Notes under the pieces: model-generated | What the model was told of the DNA's origin: nothing | The model's input: only the letters and a program-made list of their open reading frames with translations | Database searches by the model: none | Shown: piece by piece, positions 7,642 through 15,778 of the stretch | How the letters are laid out: each line of letters starts with the position of its first letter | Position numbering within the stretch: the first letter of the stretch is position 1 | NCBI GenBank assembly: GCA_942490885.1 | Contig: CALNYT010000002.1 | Coordinates: forward strand, 124,001 to 188,000 | Length of the DNA: 64,000 nucleotides | Origin: Oceanirhabdus sp942490885 | GTDB lineage: Bacteria; Bacillota; Clostridia; Clostridiales; Clostridiaceae | Reading direction: 5' to 3' | Made by a program: the position numbers and the translations under genes

Positions 7642-8238
7642 ATGAAAATAAATAATGAATTAATGATTCAAGGATATACATATTTAGAGAATGATGACGT
7701 TGTAAAAGCATGTGAATGTTGGTTAAAGTTATGGGAGGATATTAAAAAGATAGCGTGTGAAGATCAAATGAAATCCATTGAGGATATGGATACGAAAGTT
7801 GATACTGAAGAGAGTTTGACTAACTGGGTGCAAGATCTTGAAATGGAACTAGAGAACGCAGGGATTGTTGATAATAAATATTATGAAGCGAGAATAAATT
7901 ATTGTAAGGAATTCTGTGAAGCTTTTCCTATGACTGAAGAGTTTATAGTAATGAGCATGAAGACAGCAATAGCAGAATCTTATTTTGAGTTAGAAAAAGA
8001 AGAAGAAAGTGAGAAATTTTTTCAGCAGATAGTTGAGGAATACACTGATAGTGTTTGGCCATATATAAAATGGGGGGACACTTACTGGTTATCAGGAATA
8101 AAGATGGGTAAAGTAACTCTTGGAGATCTAAAAAAAGCAGAAGAGATATATGTTAAGGGATCAAAGATTTCAGATGAAGAGGACCTTTATATTGTGAATG
8201 AGAGATTAAGTGAAGTAAGAGAATATTTAAAAAAATAG
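7642..8238 (+). CDS. TPR-like helical protein
   Basis: 198 residues, acidic, cytosolic. Helix pairs with TPR spacing are visible at the start (YTYLENDDVVKACECWLKLW) and at about 105-180 (AIAESYFELEKEEESEKFFQ; then KWGDTYWLSGIKMG and KAEEIYVKGSKIS). Similar proteins accompany SEC-C or unknown genes in clostridia, and no function is known to me. ATG 7642 has AGGAGGAAG at 7629-7637. The tandem repeat block lies directly before the ribosome binding site. Confidence 0.6.
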   Translation: MKINNELMIQGYTYLENDDVVKACECWLKLWEDIKKIACEDQMKSIEDMDTKVDTEESLTNWVQDLEMELENAGIVDNKYYEARINYCKEFCEAFPMTEEFIVMSMKTAIAESYFELEKEEESEKFFQQIVEEYTDSVWPYIKWGDTYWLSGIKMGKVTLGDLKKAEEIYVKGSKISDEEDLYIVNERLSEVREYLKK

Positions 8239-8311
8239 ATAATAATTAATCACTTGTTTTTTAAATTGTCATATTATATATATCGGAATAGTACGTTTTG
8301 GAGATGTTTAT

Positions 8312-9031
8312 ATGAGGATATGTTTCGATGCAGGCCATGGTGGAAAAGATAATGGAGCATCGGTAAATGGAGTACATGAAAAAGATATAACACTAAAAAT
8401 TTGTAAGTATGCGCGATTTATTGCTAAGAAAAATGGATTTCAGTGTTTTATGACTCGGGAAAAAGATGAATCTCTAGTTCATATGGACAGAGCATTATAT
8501 GCAAATAGAAATGATTGTGATATTTTTGTAAGTATACATTGTAATAGCTTTGTAAATGAATTAGCAAGAGGGATTGAAACATGGAGTTATCCGAGTAGTA
8601 ATAAAGGAGAAAAGTTGTCTAACTTTATTCAGGAAGAACTTATAAGCACTACTTCTCTTTTTAATAGAGGGTGTAAAAAAGCTAGATTTTCAGTTCTAAA
8701 TAAGACAGTTATGCCTGCTGTGTTAACTGAGATAGGATTCTTATCCAATCCACAAGAGGCAAAACTTCTTATGTCATCAGAATTCTTATGGGAAATTGCT
8801 TCCAGTATTGTAAAAGGATGTTGTATTTATTTCGAAAAAGAATTTCAGGAAATAGCATCCATAGAATTTTTAGGTGTGGAAGAGCGAAATCTTGTATTAG
8901 AATTTCAAAAATTCATAAACTCACAAGGTATATACGATGAGAGTGAATACCCCCTAAGAGAAGATGGAATACTTGGACAAAGAACTGTTAGCGTATTTCA
9001 CAAATTTGAGAAAATGTTATTAAAAGAATGA
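8312..9031 (+). CDS. N-acetylmuramoyl-L-alanine amidase (Amidase_3)
   Basis: 239 residues. The Amidase_3 domain (residues 1-175) has DAGHGG with the first zinc His, the zinc Glu of the HEKD segment, SIHCNS with the second His, and the catalytic Glu in LTEIGFLSN. It cuts the bond between muramic acid and L-alanine in peptidoglycan. The last 60 residues (LVLEFQKFINSQGIYDESEY and then DGILGQRTV) look like a short peptidoglycan-binding repeat. There is no signal peptide, as in sporulation or phage-type amidases released by lysis. GGAG lies before ATG 8312. Confidence 0.85.
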   Translation: MRICFDAGHGGKDNGASVNGVHEKDITLKICKYARFIAKKNGFQCFMTREKDESLVHMDRALYANRNDCDIFVSIHCNSFVNELARGIETWSYPSSNKGEKLSNFIQEELISTTSLFNRGCKKARFSVLNKTVMPAVLTEIGFLSNPQEAKLLMSSEFLWEIASSIVKGCCIYFEKEFQEIASIEFLGVEERNLVLEFQKFINSQGIYDESEYPLREDGILGQRTVSVFHKFEKMLLKE

Positions 9032-9034
9032 GTA

Positions 9035-9077
9035 TAACCCTATGGATTAGTATACGAATAGTCCATAGGGTTATTTA
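9035..9077 (+). terminator. Terminator after the amidase gene
   Basis: TAACCCTATGGA (9035-9046) pairs perfectly with TCCATAGGGTTA (9062-9073), followed by TTTAAAT. Confidence 0.6.
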
Positions 9078-9127
9078 AATGGATATTATGGTATAATTAT
9101 AAAAAAGCTGCTTAGGGGGGAATTATT

Positions 9128-9418
9128 GTGGAAAGAGTTGTTGGAGCTTGTGGGTGTATATGTAGCGACTGCCGCATGTTTGAAAAGGAATGTAAGGGGT
9201 GCCATTCTATAAAAGGTATAGCTTGTTGGTTACATGAAGTAGGACTCGATGTCTGTGATTTTTACGAATGTTCCGTTATGAATAAAGGATTAAAGCACTG
9301 TGGAGAATGTGGAGACATACCATGTAAAAAGTTCTGGGAAAATAAGAATCCTGTATGGACAGAAGAGGAACATAGAAAAATTGTAGAGGAGCGAGTGATT
9401 TTACTTAAACAAGAATAA
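9128..9418 (+). CDS. DUF3795 cysteine-rich protein
   Basis: 96 residues with 12 cysteines, arranged CxCxCxxC (8-15), CxxC (22-25), single Cys 33, 43 and 48, and CxxCxxxxC (58-66). This matches the DUF3795 family, whose members are thought to bind zinc or an Fe-S cluster; no reaction is known. The start is GTG 9128 behind AGGGGGG. An extended -10 (TGGTATAAT, 9089-9097) suggests its own promoter. Its last codons lie in the left arm of the long palindrome that follows. Confidence 0.8.
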   Translation: MERVVGACGCICSDCRMFEKECKGCHSIKGIACWLHEVGLDVCDFYECSVMNKGLKHCGECGDIPCKKFWENKNPVWTEEEHRKIVEERVILLKQE

Positions 9419-9486
9419 CTTAATCACGATTAAGTTATTCTTGTTTAAGTTTATTATATTGGGGTATAATAAACTTAAACAAGAAT
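9403..9486. repeat. Two overlapping perfect hairpins from three copies of a 14-mer
   Basis: ACTTAAACAAGAAT occurs at 9403-9416 (+), 9437-9450 (-) and 9473-9486 (+). Copies 1 and 2 form a perfect 23-bp stem (9403-9425 with 9428-9450, loop AC). Copies 2 and 3 form a perfect 22-bp stem (9437-9458 with 9465-9486, loop TTGGGG). Only one stem can form at a time. The array lies between the DUF3795 and AAA ATPase genes and could act as terminator and attenuator. Confidence 0.8.
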
Positions 9487-9519
9487 CAAATTAAAAGTTA
9501 AATATAAAGGGTGAGATAT

Positions 9520-10914
9520 ATGGAGTTTATTGGAAGAGAATATGAAATGAAAACTCTTGAAAGATTATATATAGAAAATACATTTCAATTTATAGTTATG
9601 TATGGTAGAAGAAGGGTTGGAAAGACTAGGCTTTTAAGTGAGTTTTGTAAGAATAAGAATTCAATATTTTTTGTTGCGGAGGAATACAATGAAAAAATAG
9701 CATTGGAGAAATTTTCACGAAAAATTCTAGAACATTATGATATGTCAGAATTTATGTCTTCTTTTGAGTCTTGGGAAAAAGCTTTTTTATTTATTCATAA
9801 AAAAGCTCAAGAAGATCCACTTGTATTAGTGATTGATGAATTTCCTTATATAGCTATGGCAAATAAATCAATACCTTCACTTTTGCAAAATTTAATCGAT
9901 CATACTCTAAAAGATAGCAAATTGTTTCTTATTATTTGTGGGTCATCTATGAGTTTTATGGAGAAGGACGTATTATCTTATAAAAGTCCTCTTTATGGAA
10001 GAAGAACTTCACAGATGAAAATTGAGCCTTTTGACTTTTTTGATAGCGTCAAATTTTTCCCAAGCTATAGTATAGAAAATAAAATAATCTCCTATGGCGT
10101 TGTAGGTGGGATACCTCAATATTTGCAGAAATTTAAAGAGAGTTTTTCTATTGATGATAATATTAAAAATAATCTTCTTGAAAAATCAAGTTATCTTCAT
10201 GAAGAACCTTTAAATCTATTAAAACAAGAGTTAAGAGAGCCAGCATTATACAATTCTATAATTGAATCTATCGCTACTGGTAGTTCCAGACTAAATGATA
10301 TAGCCACAAAAGTAGGAGAAGATAGCTCAAAATGTTCTAACTATTTAAAGGCTCTTGTTGAACTTGAAATTATTGAAAAGGAGATTCCAATAGGAGAAAA
10401 AGCAACTAGTAAAAAAACTCTATACTCAATTAAAGATAGTCTTTTTAGGTTTTGGTATAGATATATATTTACTAATTCAACACTTATAGAGCAAGAAATG
10501 ATTGAATATGTTTATGAGAAAAAAATAAAGCCAGATTTAAGTGATTTTTTAGGGAACACTTTTGAAAAAGTTTGTGTAGATTATCTTAAACATAAGAATA
10601 AAAAAATGGAATTACCTTTTGTTTTTGAAAAAATAGGTCGTTGGTGGGGAAATAACCCTATAAAAAAACGACAAGAGGAAATAGATATATTAGCTGTAGA
10701 TAAGAATACTGCGCTCGTAGGAGAGTGCAAGTGGAGAAATGAGCTTTTAAACATGAATGTAGTTAATTCACTAATAGAAAAGTCTCAAGCTTTAAACTAT
10801 GAGAATAAATACTATATTTATTTTTCTAAAAGTGGATTTACAGAAGAGGTAAAAAACTTTAGTAAAAATAATAATATTATGTTAGTGGATTTTTCAAAGG
10901 ATATTATTGTTTAG
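9520..10914 (+). CDS. AAA ATPase with DUF234 nuclease-like C-terminus (archaeal ATPase family)
   Basis: 464 residues. The P-loop domain (1-230) has Walker A GRRRVGKT near residue 30, Walker B LVLVIDEFPYIA, and the CGSSMSFM sensor typical of the archaeal ATPase family. A winged helix follows (SIIESIATGSSRLNDIATKV), then the DUF234 domain, a PD-(D/E)XK fold with EIDILAVDKNTALVGECKW supplying the D...ExK residues. The biological role is unknown. ATG 9520 is chosen because AAAGGGTG precedes it; the GTG at 9511 overlaps that site. The family is patchy in bacteria and often moves horizontally. It stands alone between palindromes. Confidence 0.85.
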   Translation: MEFIGREYEMKTLERLYIENTFQFIVMYGRRRVGKTRLLSEFCKNKNSIFFVAEEYNEKIALEKFSRKILEHYDMSEFMSSFESWEKAFLFIHKKAQEDPLVLVIDEFPYIAMANKSIPSLLQNLIDHTLKDSKLFLIICGSSMSFMEKDVLSYKSPLYGRRTSQMKIEPFDFFDSVKFFPSYSIENKIISYGVVGGIPQYLQKFKESFSIDDNIKNNLLEKSSYLHEEPLNLLKQELREPALYNSIIESIATGSSRLNDIATKVGEDSSKCSNYLKALVELEIIEKEIPIGEKATSKKTLYSIKDSLFRFWYRYIFTNSTLIEQEMIEYVYEKKIKPDLSDFLGNTFEKVCVDYLKHKNKKMELPFVFEKIGRWWGNNPIKKRQEEIDILAVDKNTALVGECKWRNELLNMNVVNSLIEKSQALNYENKYYIYFSKSGFTEEVKNFSKNNNIMLVDFSKDIIV

Positions 10915-10977
10915 ACACAAATATCACATTATATTAGGTTGCCAAAGAATAAATTTACGAAAAACTTAGATAAAAAA

Positions 10978-11082
10978 GTAACCACGTTTCAAAAAAGGAA
11001 ACGTGGTTTAATGTATTGTATTTTAACTACGATATTTTATCACAGATAAAATGAGTAAAAACCTATTGTCAACTCTCCACTT
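10978..11082. repeat. GTTGAGAG palindromic element, right part
   Basis: Inner arms are kept: CCACGTTTC/GAAACGTGG (terminator-like, followed by TTTAA), ATTGTA...TACGAT, and TTTTATC...GATAAAA, then ATGAGTAAAAA and GTCAACTCTCCAC. The left outer arm is missing. The flank CTTTTAAAGGTTTTTAAT runs into ispF on the other strand and supplies its last codons. Confidence 0.65.
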
Positions 11083-11085
11083 CTT

Positions 11086-11559
11086 TTAAAGGTTTTTAAT
11101 AAGGCACACACAATGAGCAGAAATTCCTTCCTCTCGTCCAGTGAATCCTAATTTTTCTTCAGTTGTAGCTTTGATATTCAGGCAATCATCAGAAAGTCCT
11201 AATGTATTGCAGATATTTTTCTTCATTTGAGGGATATGAGGTGCAAGTTTTGGGTTCTGTGCGATAATTGTACAATCAATATTACCGATAGAGTAGCCTT
11301 TATCATTCAATAGCTTATTAACATGAGCCAATAATTTTAATGAAGATATTCCTTTAAAAGTATCATCAGTATCAGGGAAATGCTTACCTATATCTCCAAG
11401 AGCAGCAGCGCCTAAAAGTGAATCACATATTGCATGAAGAAGTACATCTGCATCAGAGTGTCCTAATAAACCTACAGTATGAGGTATATTAACTCCACCT
11501 AATATAAGATCTCTTCCTTCAACTAATTTATGTACATCATAACCATGACCAATTCTCAT
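11086..11559 (-). CDS. ispF: 2-C-methyl-D-erythritol 2,4-cyclodiphosphate synthase
   Basis: 157 residues, the normal family length. It converts CDP-methylerythritol 2-phosphate to the cyclic diphosphate in the non-mevalonate isoprenoid pathway, as a cytosolic trimer with zinc. Visible are MRIGHGYDVH (metal Asp and His), GHSDADVLLHA (His and Asp), HFPDTDDTFKG and the C-terminal ATTEEKLGFTGREEG. The start at 11559 gives the family N-terminus MRIGHGYDVH; the ATG at 11571 lies directly on AAAGG. It stands alone without ispD. Its final codons KNL-stop (AAAAACCTTTAA) coincide with the conserved flank of the palindromic element. Confidence 0.95.
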   Translation of the reverse strand: MRIGHGYDVHKLVEGRDLILGGVNIPHTVGLLGHSDADVLLHAICDSLLGAAALGDIGKHFPDTDDTFKGISSLKLLAHVNKLLNDKGYSIGNIDCTIIAQNPKLAPHIPQMKKNICNTLGLSDDCLNIKATTEEKLGFTGREEGISAHCVCLIKNL

Positions 11560-11588
11560 AATTAATATCATCCTTTCAAAATAATTAA

Positions 11589-11613
11589 TAAAGAACAGAG
11601 AACAAAGAACAAA
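11589..11613. repeat. AGAACAAAG-type repeat remnant
   Basis: AAAGAACAGAGAACAAAGAA followed by CAAAT nearly matches 47801-47830, the left end of the AGAACAAAG element. It lies upstream of ispF. ATATTCTTTATTCTT follows and could fold back weakly. Confidence 0.55.
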
Positions 11614-11721
11614 TATTGATGATATTCTTTATTCTTCAGAATATCTTAAATTTATTTAGTATATTTATATTTTATTATAGCGTAAATAAAATATAAAAAG
11701 TAGGGATTAATTTGGGAAAAT

Positions 11722-12255
11722 ATGAGCGTATTAATTATAAAAATATGGGAAATAAGATGGTATATGGTACAATATAAAGGGAGCAAAAAAAATAGGGAAA
11801 TGAATGATGATGAATTTGATAAATTCTGTAAATTTAGTATTTTAGATTATTCACAAGATTTGATTAAATCAGGAGCATGTAATGAAGAAAATGCACTTGA
11901 TTGTACGAAAAAAGAATTTAATGAAATTCTTCCACAGGGGAAAGATACAGCGAATAACTTTATTTATGTTATGGAAAATACTCAAAATGAATATATTGGT
12001 TATATTTGGTATGAAAAGTGTTCAGAAAATGAAGGTTTTATTTGTGATTTTTTAATCTTAGAGAAATTTCGTAAAAAAGGTTATGGAAAACAGACATTGA
12101 TTTTGCTTGAAAATCAAGCAAAAGAAAAGAAAATTAATAGATTAAGTCTTAGTGTTTTCAAATTTAATGAGCCAGCTTTTTCGTTATATAATTGTTTAGG
12201 ATACAAAACATTTAAAGAGGATTCAGAAAGTATGTATATGATGAAAGAAATTTAA
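11722..12255 (+). CDS. GNAT-family N-acetyltransferase
   Basis: 177 residues. The GNAT core is seen in NEYIGYIWYEK (beta 4), GFICDFLILEKFRKKGYGKQ (beta 4 to the acetyl-CoA loop, motif RxxGxG) and EPAFSLYNCLGYKTFKEDS (motif B), ending in MYMMKEI. It transfers an acetyl group from acetyl-CoA to an unknown amine. ATG 11722 has GGGA upstream. A start at 11764 (MVQYKG) would also fit the family but lacks a good ribosome binding site. Confidence 0.8.
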   Translation: MSVLIIKIWEIRWYMVQYKGSKKNREMNDDEFDKFCKFSILDYSQDLIKSGACNEENALDCTKKEFNEILPQGKDTANNFIYVMENTQNEYIGYIWYEKCSENEGFICDFLILEKFRKKGYGKQTLILLENQAKEKKINRLSLSVFKFNEPAFSLYNCLGYKTFKEDSESMYMMKEI

Positions 12256-12285
12256 AAAATTAAATTTGTGGTACATAAATGCATA

Positions 12286-12381
12286 AAAATGAGTAAATCC
12301 CATTTGTCCTAAAGAACAATAAAATGTAGGTTCTGACTATAGTCAGAACCATCCATCGTTCTCCACTTTCAACTCTCAACT
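12286..12381. repeat. GTTGAGAG palindromic element, right half
   Basis: ATGAGTAAATCCCATTTGTC, AACAATAAAATGTAG, the arm GGTTCTGACTAT/ATAGTCAGAACC, then CATCCATCGTTCTCCACT and CAACTCTCAAC line up with the right half of the copy at 41095-41320. The left half is absent, replaced by the end of the GNAT gene. Confidence 0.8.
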
Positions 12382-12410
12382 AAAAAAAGCACGGAGTGCC
12401 GTGCTTTTTT
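12382..12410. terminator. Bidirectional terminator
   Basis: AAAAAAAGCACGG, AGTG loop, CCGTGCTTTTTT. It serves the convergent GNAT and LysM-CAP genes. Confidence 0.85.
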
Positions 12411-12412
12411 AA

Positions 12413-13162
12413 TCAGTTTCCTTTAGCTGCTCTCATGAACATTTGAGTCCAATAAATAACGCCATTCTTATTTGTGGCAACTCCAACACCTATTTCAGCG
12501 AATGAATCACTTAAGATGTTGCTTCTGTGTCCAGGAGAATCCATCCAAGTTTGCATTACTTCTTTAGGAGTATTTTGACCATATGCAATATTTTCTCCAG
12601 CTGCAGTAAATTTAATTCCCCACTGTTCTATCATATCAAATGGAGTACCATATGTAGGCGAATTATGAGCAAAATAATTCTTGTCTATCATATTTTGAGC
12701 TTTTGCTTGAGCACAATCAGTTAATTTTGCATGTGCTTTTAGAGGTTGAAGACCTCTGTTTACACGTTCTTTATTAACAAGTTCAACAACTTCTTTTGCA
12801 AAGTCACTCATAGACACTTGAGGAGCTTTAGGTACTTCAGGTTTAGGCGCTTCAGGCTGAGGTGTTTGAGGAACTTGAGGTTTTTCAGGTAATTGAGGTT
12901 GTTGTGGTACATATTTACCATCTTTAGGTGCCATAAACTCGTCAGGAATTATTAGCTTTTGCCCTCTATATAATATGCGAGGGTTTTTAAGTTTAGGGTT
13001 GGCGGATATTAAACGGCGATAATTGATATTATTTCTTTTGCATATCCTCCAAACAGTATCCCCTTTTTTTACAACATATTCCTTTTGAAGTGCGAATGCT
13101 GAAGCACTGCTTCCTATTAAAAGCATTAGAATTAAAGAAAAAGAAATAAGTTTCCTTTTCAT
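12413..13162 (-). CDS. Secreted LysM plus CAP-domain protein
   Basis: 249 residues. A signal peptide (about 1-25, ending SAFA) is followed by one LysM domain (YVVKKGDTVWRICKRNNINY to GQKLIIP, about 29-72) for peptidoglycan binding, a Pro-rich linker with PQxPxxP repeats (about 83-115) and a CAP domain with YFAHNSPTYGTPFDM, AGENIAYGQ and WMDSPGHRSNIL. The start at 13162 follows GGTGAT; a TTG one codon earlier is also in frame. The CAP part closely matches the protein at 3558-4292, but here LysM replaces the membrane anchor. The layout resembles SafA/YkwD-type spore or wall proteins; the activity is not known. Confidence 0.9.
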   Translation of the reverse strand: MKRKLISFSLILMLLIGSSASAFALQKEYVVKKGDTVWRICKRNNINYRRLISANPKLKNPRILYRGQKLIIPDEFMAPKDGKYVPQQPQLPEKPQVPQTPQPEAPKPEVPKAPQVSMSDFAKEVVELVNKERVNRGLQPLKAHAKLTDCAQAKAQNMIDKNYFAHNSPTYGTPFDMIEQWGIKFTAAGENIAYGQNTPKEVMQTWMDSPGHRSNILSDSFAEIGVGVATNKNGVIYWTQMFMRAAKGN

Positions 13163-13424
13163 CAAATCACCATCCTTATTATTTTTATAGTCTTAGTATT
13201 TATATAATTGAAATAGATATACTAATGATTTTAATATACGAAATAATTATTTATAAGTCATTGATAATAAATGAATTTATGATAAATTAAGGATAAAAAA
13301 TAAGAATAGTACATAATATATAGATTTTATGAAAGAACAGTGATATTATTAAAGGTAAAATATTATATAAATTACATAAAATAGATAAATATAATAAAAA
13401 TACAGCCGAAAGTTTCGAAATATA

Positions 13425-13453
13425 TTGATAAAAGATTAACTAAATGATATAAT
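13425..13453 (+). promoter_or_regulatory. Sigma-A type promoter of the natAB operon
   Basis: TTGATA (13425-13430), a 17-base spacer and TATAAT (13448-13453), 60 bases before the start codon. The rest of the 350-bp gap from 13163 is AT-rich and shows no gene. Confidence 0.75.
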
Positions 13454-13512
13454 ATGGTAAACTATACAATATTATATAGAGTAAAATAGTGTATTATAAA
13501 GGGGGAAGTGGT

Positions 13513-14235
13513 ATGATTGAGGTTAAAAATCTAACGAAAAAATTCAAAGAAGTTACGGCAGTGAATGATATGTCTTTTACTGTTAGACAAGGAGAAATTG
13601 TAGGGCTGTTGGGCGAGAATGGTGCAGGAAAAACAACCACATTAAGAATGATAGCAACGATGATAAAGCCTACAAGCGGAGATGCAGAAGTTAATGGTCA
13701 CAATATAATAAGTGAACCATATGAAGTTCGTGGAGAAATAGGTATATTATTTGGAGGAGAGGTGGGGCTATATGATAGACTTACTGCTAAAGAAAATATA
13801 AAATATTTTGGTGAACTTAATGGAATGAACAAGCATGAGCTTGATGAAAGAATAGTAAAACTTAGTGAAATGCTTGATATGGATGAATATATCAATAGGA
13901 GAGTTGGGAAATTCTCAAGAGGTATGAAACAGAAAGTAGCAATAGCTAGATCTATTGTTCATAACCCAAATGTTATGCTATTTGATGAACCATCAATAGG
14001 GTTAGATGTAACATCATCTATAATTGTTCAAGATTTTATATTGAAGTGTAAAGAGGAAGGAAAAGCTATCATATTCTCAAGTCATAGCATGAAAGAAGTG
14101 GAGAGATTGTGTGATAGAGTTGTAATTATTAATAAAGGAATATTAGCTGAAGATTCTACGTTAGATGGCTTAAAAAGTAAATATAATGATGATGATCTTG
14201 AGAGAATTTTCATTAAGTTGGTAGGTGATAAATAA
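13513..14235 (+). CDS. natA: ABC transporter ATP-binding protein, NatA type
   Basis: 240 residues. Walker A GENGAGKTT, the signature FSRGMKQK and Walker B VMLFDEPSIGLD are intact, as is the H-loop in FSSHSMKE. It energises the adjacent permease. NatAB of Bacillus exports Na+, and the high similarity in layout suggests the same or a related export role, which is inference. ATG 13513 is chosen because GGGGGAAGTGG precedes it. The stop overlaps the next ATG by one base (TAATG), which implies translational coupling. Confidence 0.85.
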   Translation: MIEVKNLTKKFKEVTAVNDMSFTVRQGEIVGLLGENGAGKTTTLRMIATMIKPTSGDAEVNGHNIISEPYEVRGEIGILFGGEVGLYDRLTAKENIKYFGELNGMNKHELDERIVKLSEMLDMDEYINRRVGKFSRGMKQKVAIARSIVHNPNVMLFDEPSIGLDVTSSIIVQDFILKCKEEGKAIIFSSHSMKEVERLCDRVVIINKGILAEDSTLDGLKSKYNDDDLERIFIKLVGDK

Positions 14236-15422
14236 TGAATATAATTTTAACAGTATTCAAAAAGGAAATAAAGGATATATGTAGAGATAAAAAAACGTTG
14301 ATAACTAGTATATTATTACCCTTATTGATATTGCCTATTTTATATGGATTTATGGGAAAGGGAATTTCAAAAGATATTGATGAAGTTAATGAAAAATTAA
14401 AAATTGCTATAGTTGCAACTGAGGAAAATAGTGTTAAGGAATATCTGAATTCCTTAGATAATATTGAAGTAATTCAGAGTGATGATATCGTAAGAGATAT
14501 TAATAAAGGTAAAATTGATGCAGCAGTAGTTATTCCAGATGGAATAGAAGAGGCTATTAAAGAAAATAAGACTATGGATGTAGAAATTTTATATGATACA
14601 GCAAGCAATAAATCATCCATGACAAGATCATCTGTATATAGTATATTAAGTGACTATTCTAATACTATAGTAAGAAAACGGTTAGAAGAAAAAAACATAG
14701 ATATGAGTATCTTGACTCCATTTCAGGTACAGACAAAAGGAATTGAAAAAGAGGATAAAGATGATGGAGTAGGATTAATGCTACTTTCAATGCTACTACC
14801 AATGCTTTTGATAATGTATTCCGCAACAAGTCCGTTACCTGTTGCTGTTGATTTAGCAGCTGGTGAAAAGGAAAGAGGAACATTAGAACCATTACTTACT
14901 ACACAGGCTAATAGAACATCTCTTTTATGGGGAAAACTTTTTGCCATAACAACAATGGGTATAATAACTGTAATAGCATCTCTTGCAGGATTATTTATAG
15001 CTATTAAGAGAAATCCAGTATTATTTGGTGGAGGTAGTGGAGCTTTGGGGATTGATACAAAGTCACTATTATTAATTGGAACAATAACAATTCTTGTTAC
15101 TATGACTTTCGCTGCATTGGAACTTTCTATAAGTATATATGCTAGGTCATTCAAGGAAGCGCAAACTTATCTAACACCAATAACACTTATAGGTATGTTT
15201 GTTGGATTCAGCTCATATGTAATAAATATAAAGACTGTATCTAATGTGCAATTCTTTATTCCAATATACAATGCAGCAATATGTTTGAAAGAAATTGCAC
15301 TTGGTAAAATTAATTATACACATTACTGGATTACAATAGTTGTTATGATAGTAGCTGTTATTGCATCAATATTCTTTACTAGAACTATGTTTAATAAAGA
15401 AAAAGTAATTTTTAGAACGTAA
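14235..15422 (+). CDS. natB: ABC-2 type permease, NatB type
   Basis: 395 residues. One N-terminal membrane segment (about 22-42) is followed by a large extracytoplasmic loop of about 140 residues (YDTASNKSS inside), and then five hydrophobic segments in the C-terminal half, with the conserved AAGEKERGTLEPLLTTQANR cytosolic motif of the NatB/ABC-2 family. It forms the membrane channel of the exporter with the NatA-type ATPase upstream. The two genes are a tight two-gene operon from the promoter at 13425. Confidence 0.88.
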   Translation: MNIILTVFKKEIKDICRDKKTLITSILLPLLILPILYGFMGKGISKDIDEVNEKLKIAIVATEENSVKEYLNSLDNIEVIQSDDIVRDINKGKIDAAVVIPDGIEEAIKENKTMDVEILYDTASNKSSMTRSSVYSILSDYSNTIVRKRLEEKNIDMSILTPFQVQTKGIEKEDKDDGVGLMLLSMLLPMLLIMYSATSPLPVAVDLAAGEKERGTLEPLLTTQANRTSLLWGKLFAITTMGIITVIASLAGLFIAIKRNPVLFGGGSGALGIDTKSLLLIGTITILVTMTFAALELSISIYARSFKEAQTYLTPITLIGMFVGFSSYVINIKTVSNVQFFIPIYNAAICLKEIALGKINYTHYWITIVVMIVAVIASIFFTRTMFNKEKVIFRT

Positions 15423-15432
15423 GTTTGTTGGT

Positions 15433-15715
15433 TTATGCACAGGTTATCCACAATTCTGTGGATAATGTTGATAACTTTTCTATAAAGTAATCAATCGATG
15501 TGTTGGGTTTAGGTGAAAATTCAGTAAATTCCATATAAAGAACTAAGGTTTGTATTATAATTAATAGAAAATTATAAAATAAACAAAGAATAAACAAGTT
15601 ATCCACAAAGAAGCTGTGGATAACTTGTTTTTTTGTTGATAACTAATACAAATAAGTCACGGATAATTATTATTAGCGGATTACCACAATATATCAACAT
15701 AATATTTGTGGATAA
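15433..15715. promoter_or_regulatory. DnaA-box cluster
   Basis: Six sites fit the DnaA consensus TTWTNCACA: TTATGCACA 15433-15441 (+), and perfect TTATCCACA at 15444-15452 (+), 15457-15465 (-), 15599-15607 (+), 15615-15623 (-) and 15707-15715 (-). The two facing pairs form hairpins. This fills the 356-base gap between natB and the hydrolase gene. No dnaA, dnaN or other replication gene is near, so it is more likely a DnaA titration or control site than the origin. Confidence 0.7.
15593..15634 (+). terminator. Terminator built from two DnaA-box-like arms
   Basis: AACAAGTTATCCACA (15593-15607) pairs perfectly with TGTGGATAACTTGTT (15615-15629), followed by a run of seven T. It could end natAB transcripts. 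Confidence 0.7.
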
Positions 15716-15778
15716 CGTAGAAAAATGTACTAATTCATATTATAATTAATGTAGATAAGAGGGGAGGTTTAGATAACT

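Noticed and set aside
14723..15154. 143-residue open frame on the minus strand
   Set aside because: It mirrors natB in reverse; its apparent composition comes from the membrane helices of natB.
15433..15715. Chromosomal replication origin
   Set aside because: dnaA, dnaN and other origin genes are not beside it, and no AT-rich unwinding trio can be shown; titration or regulation is more likely.
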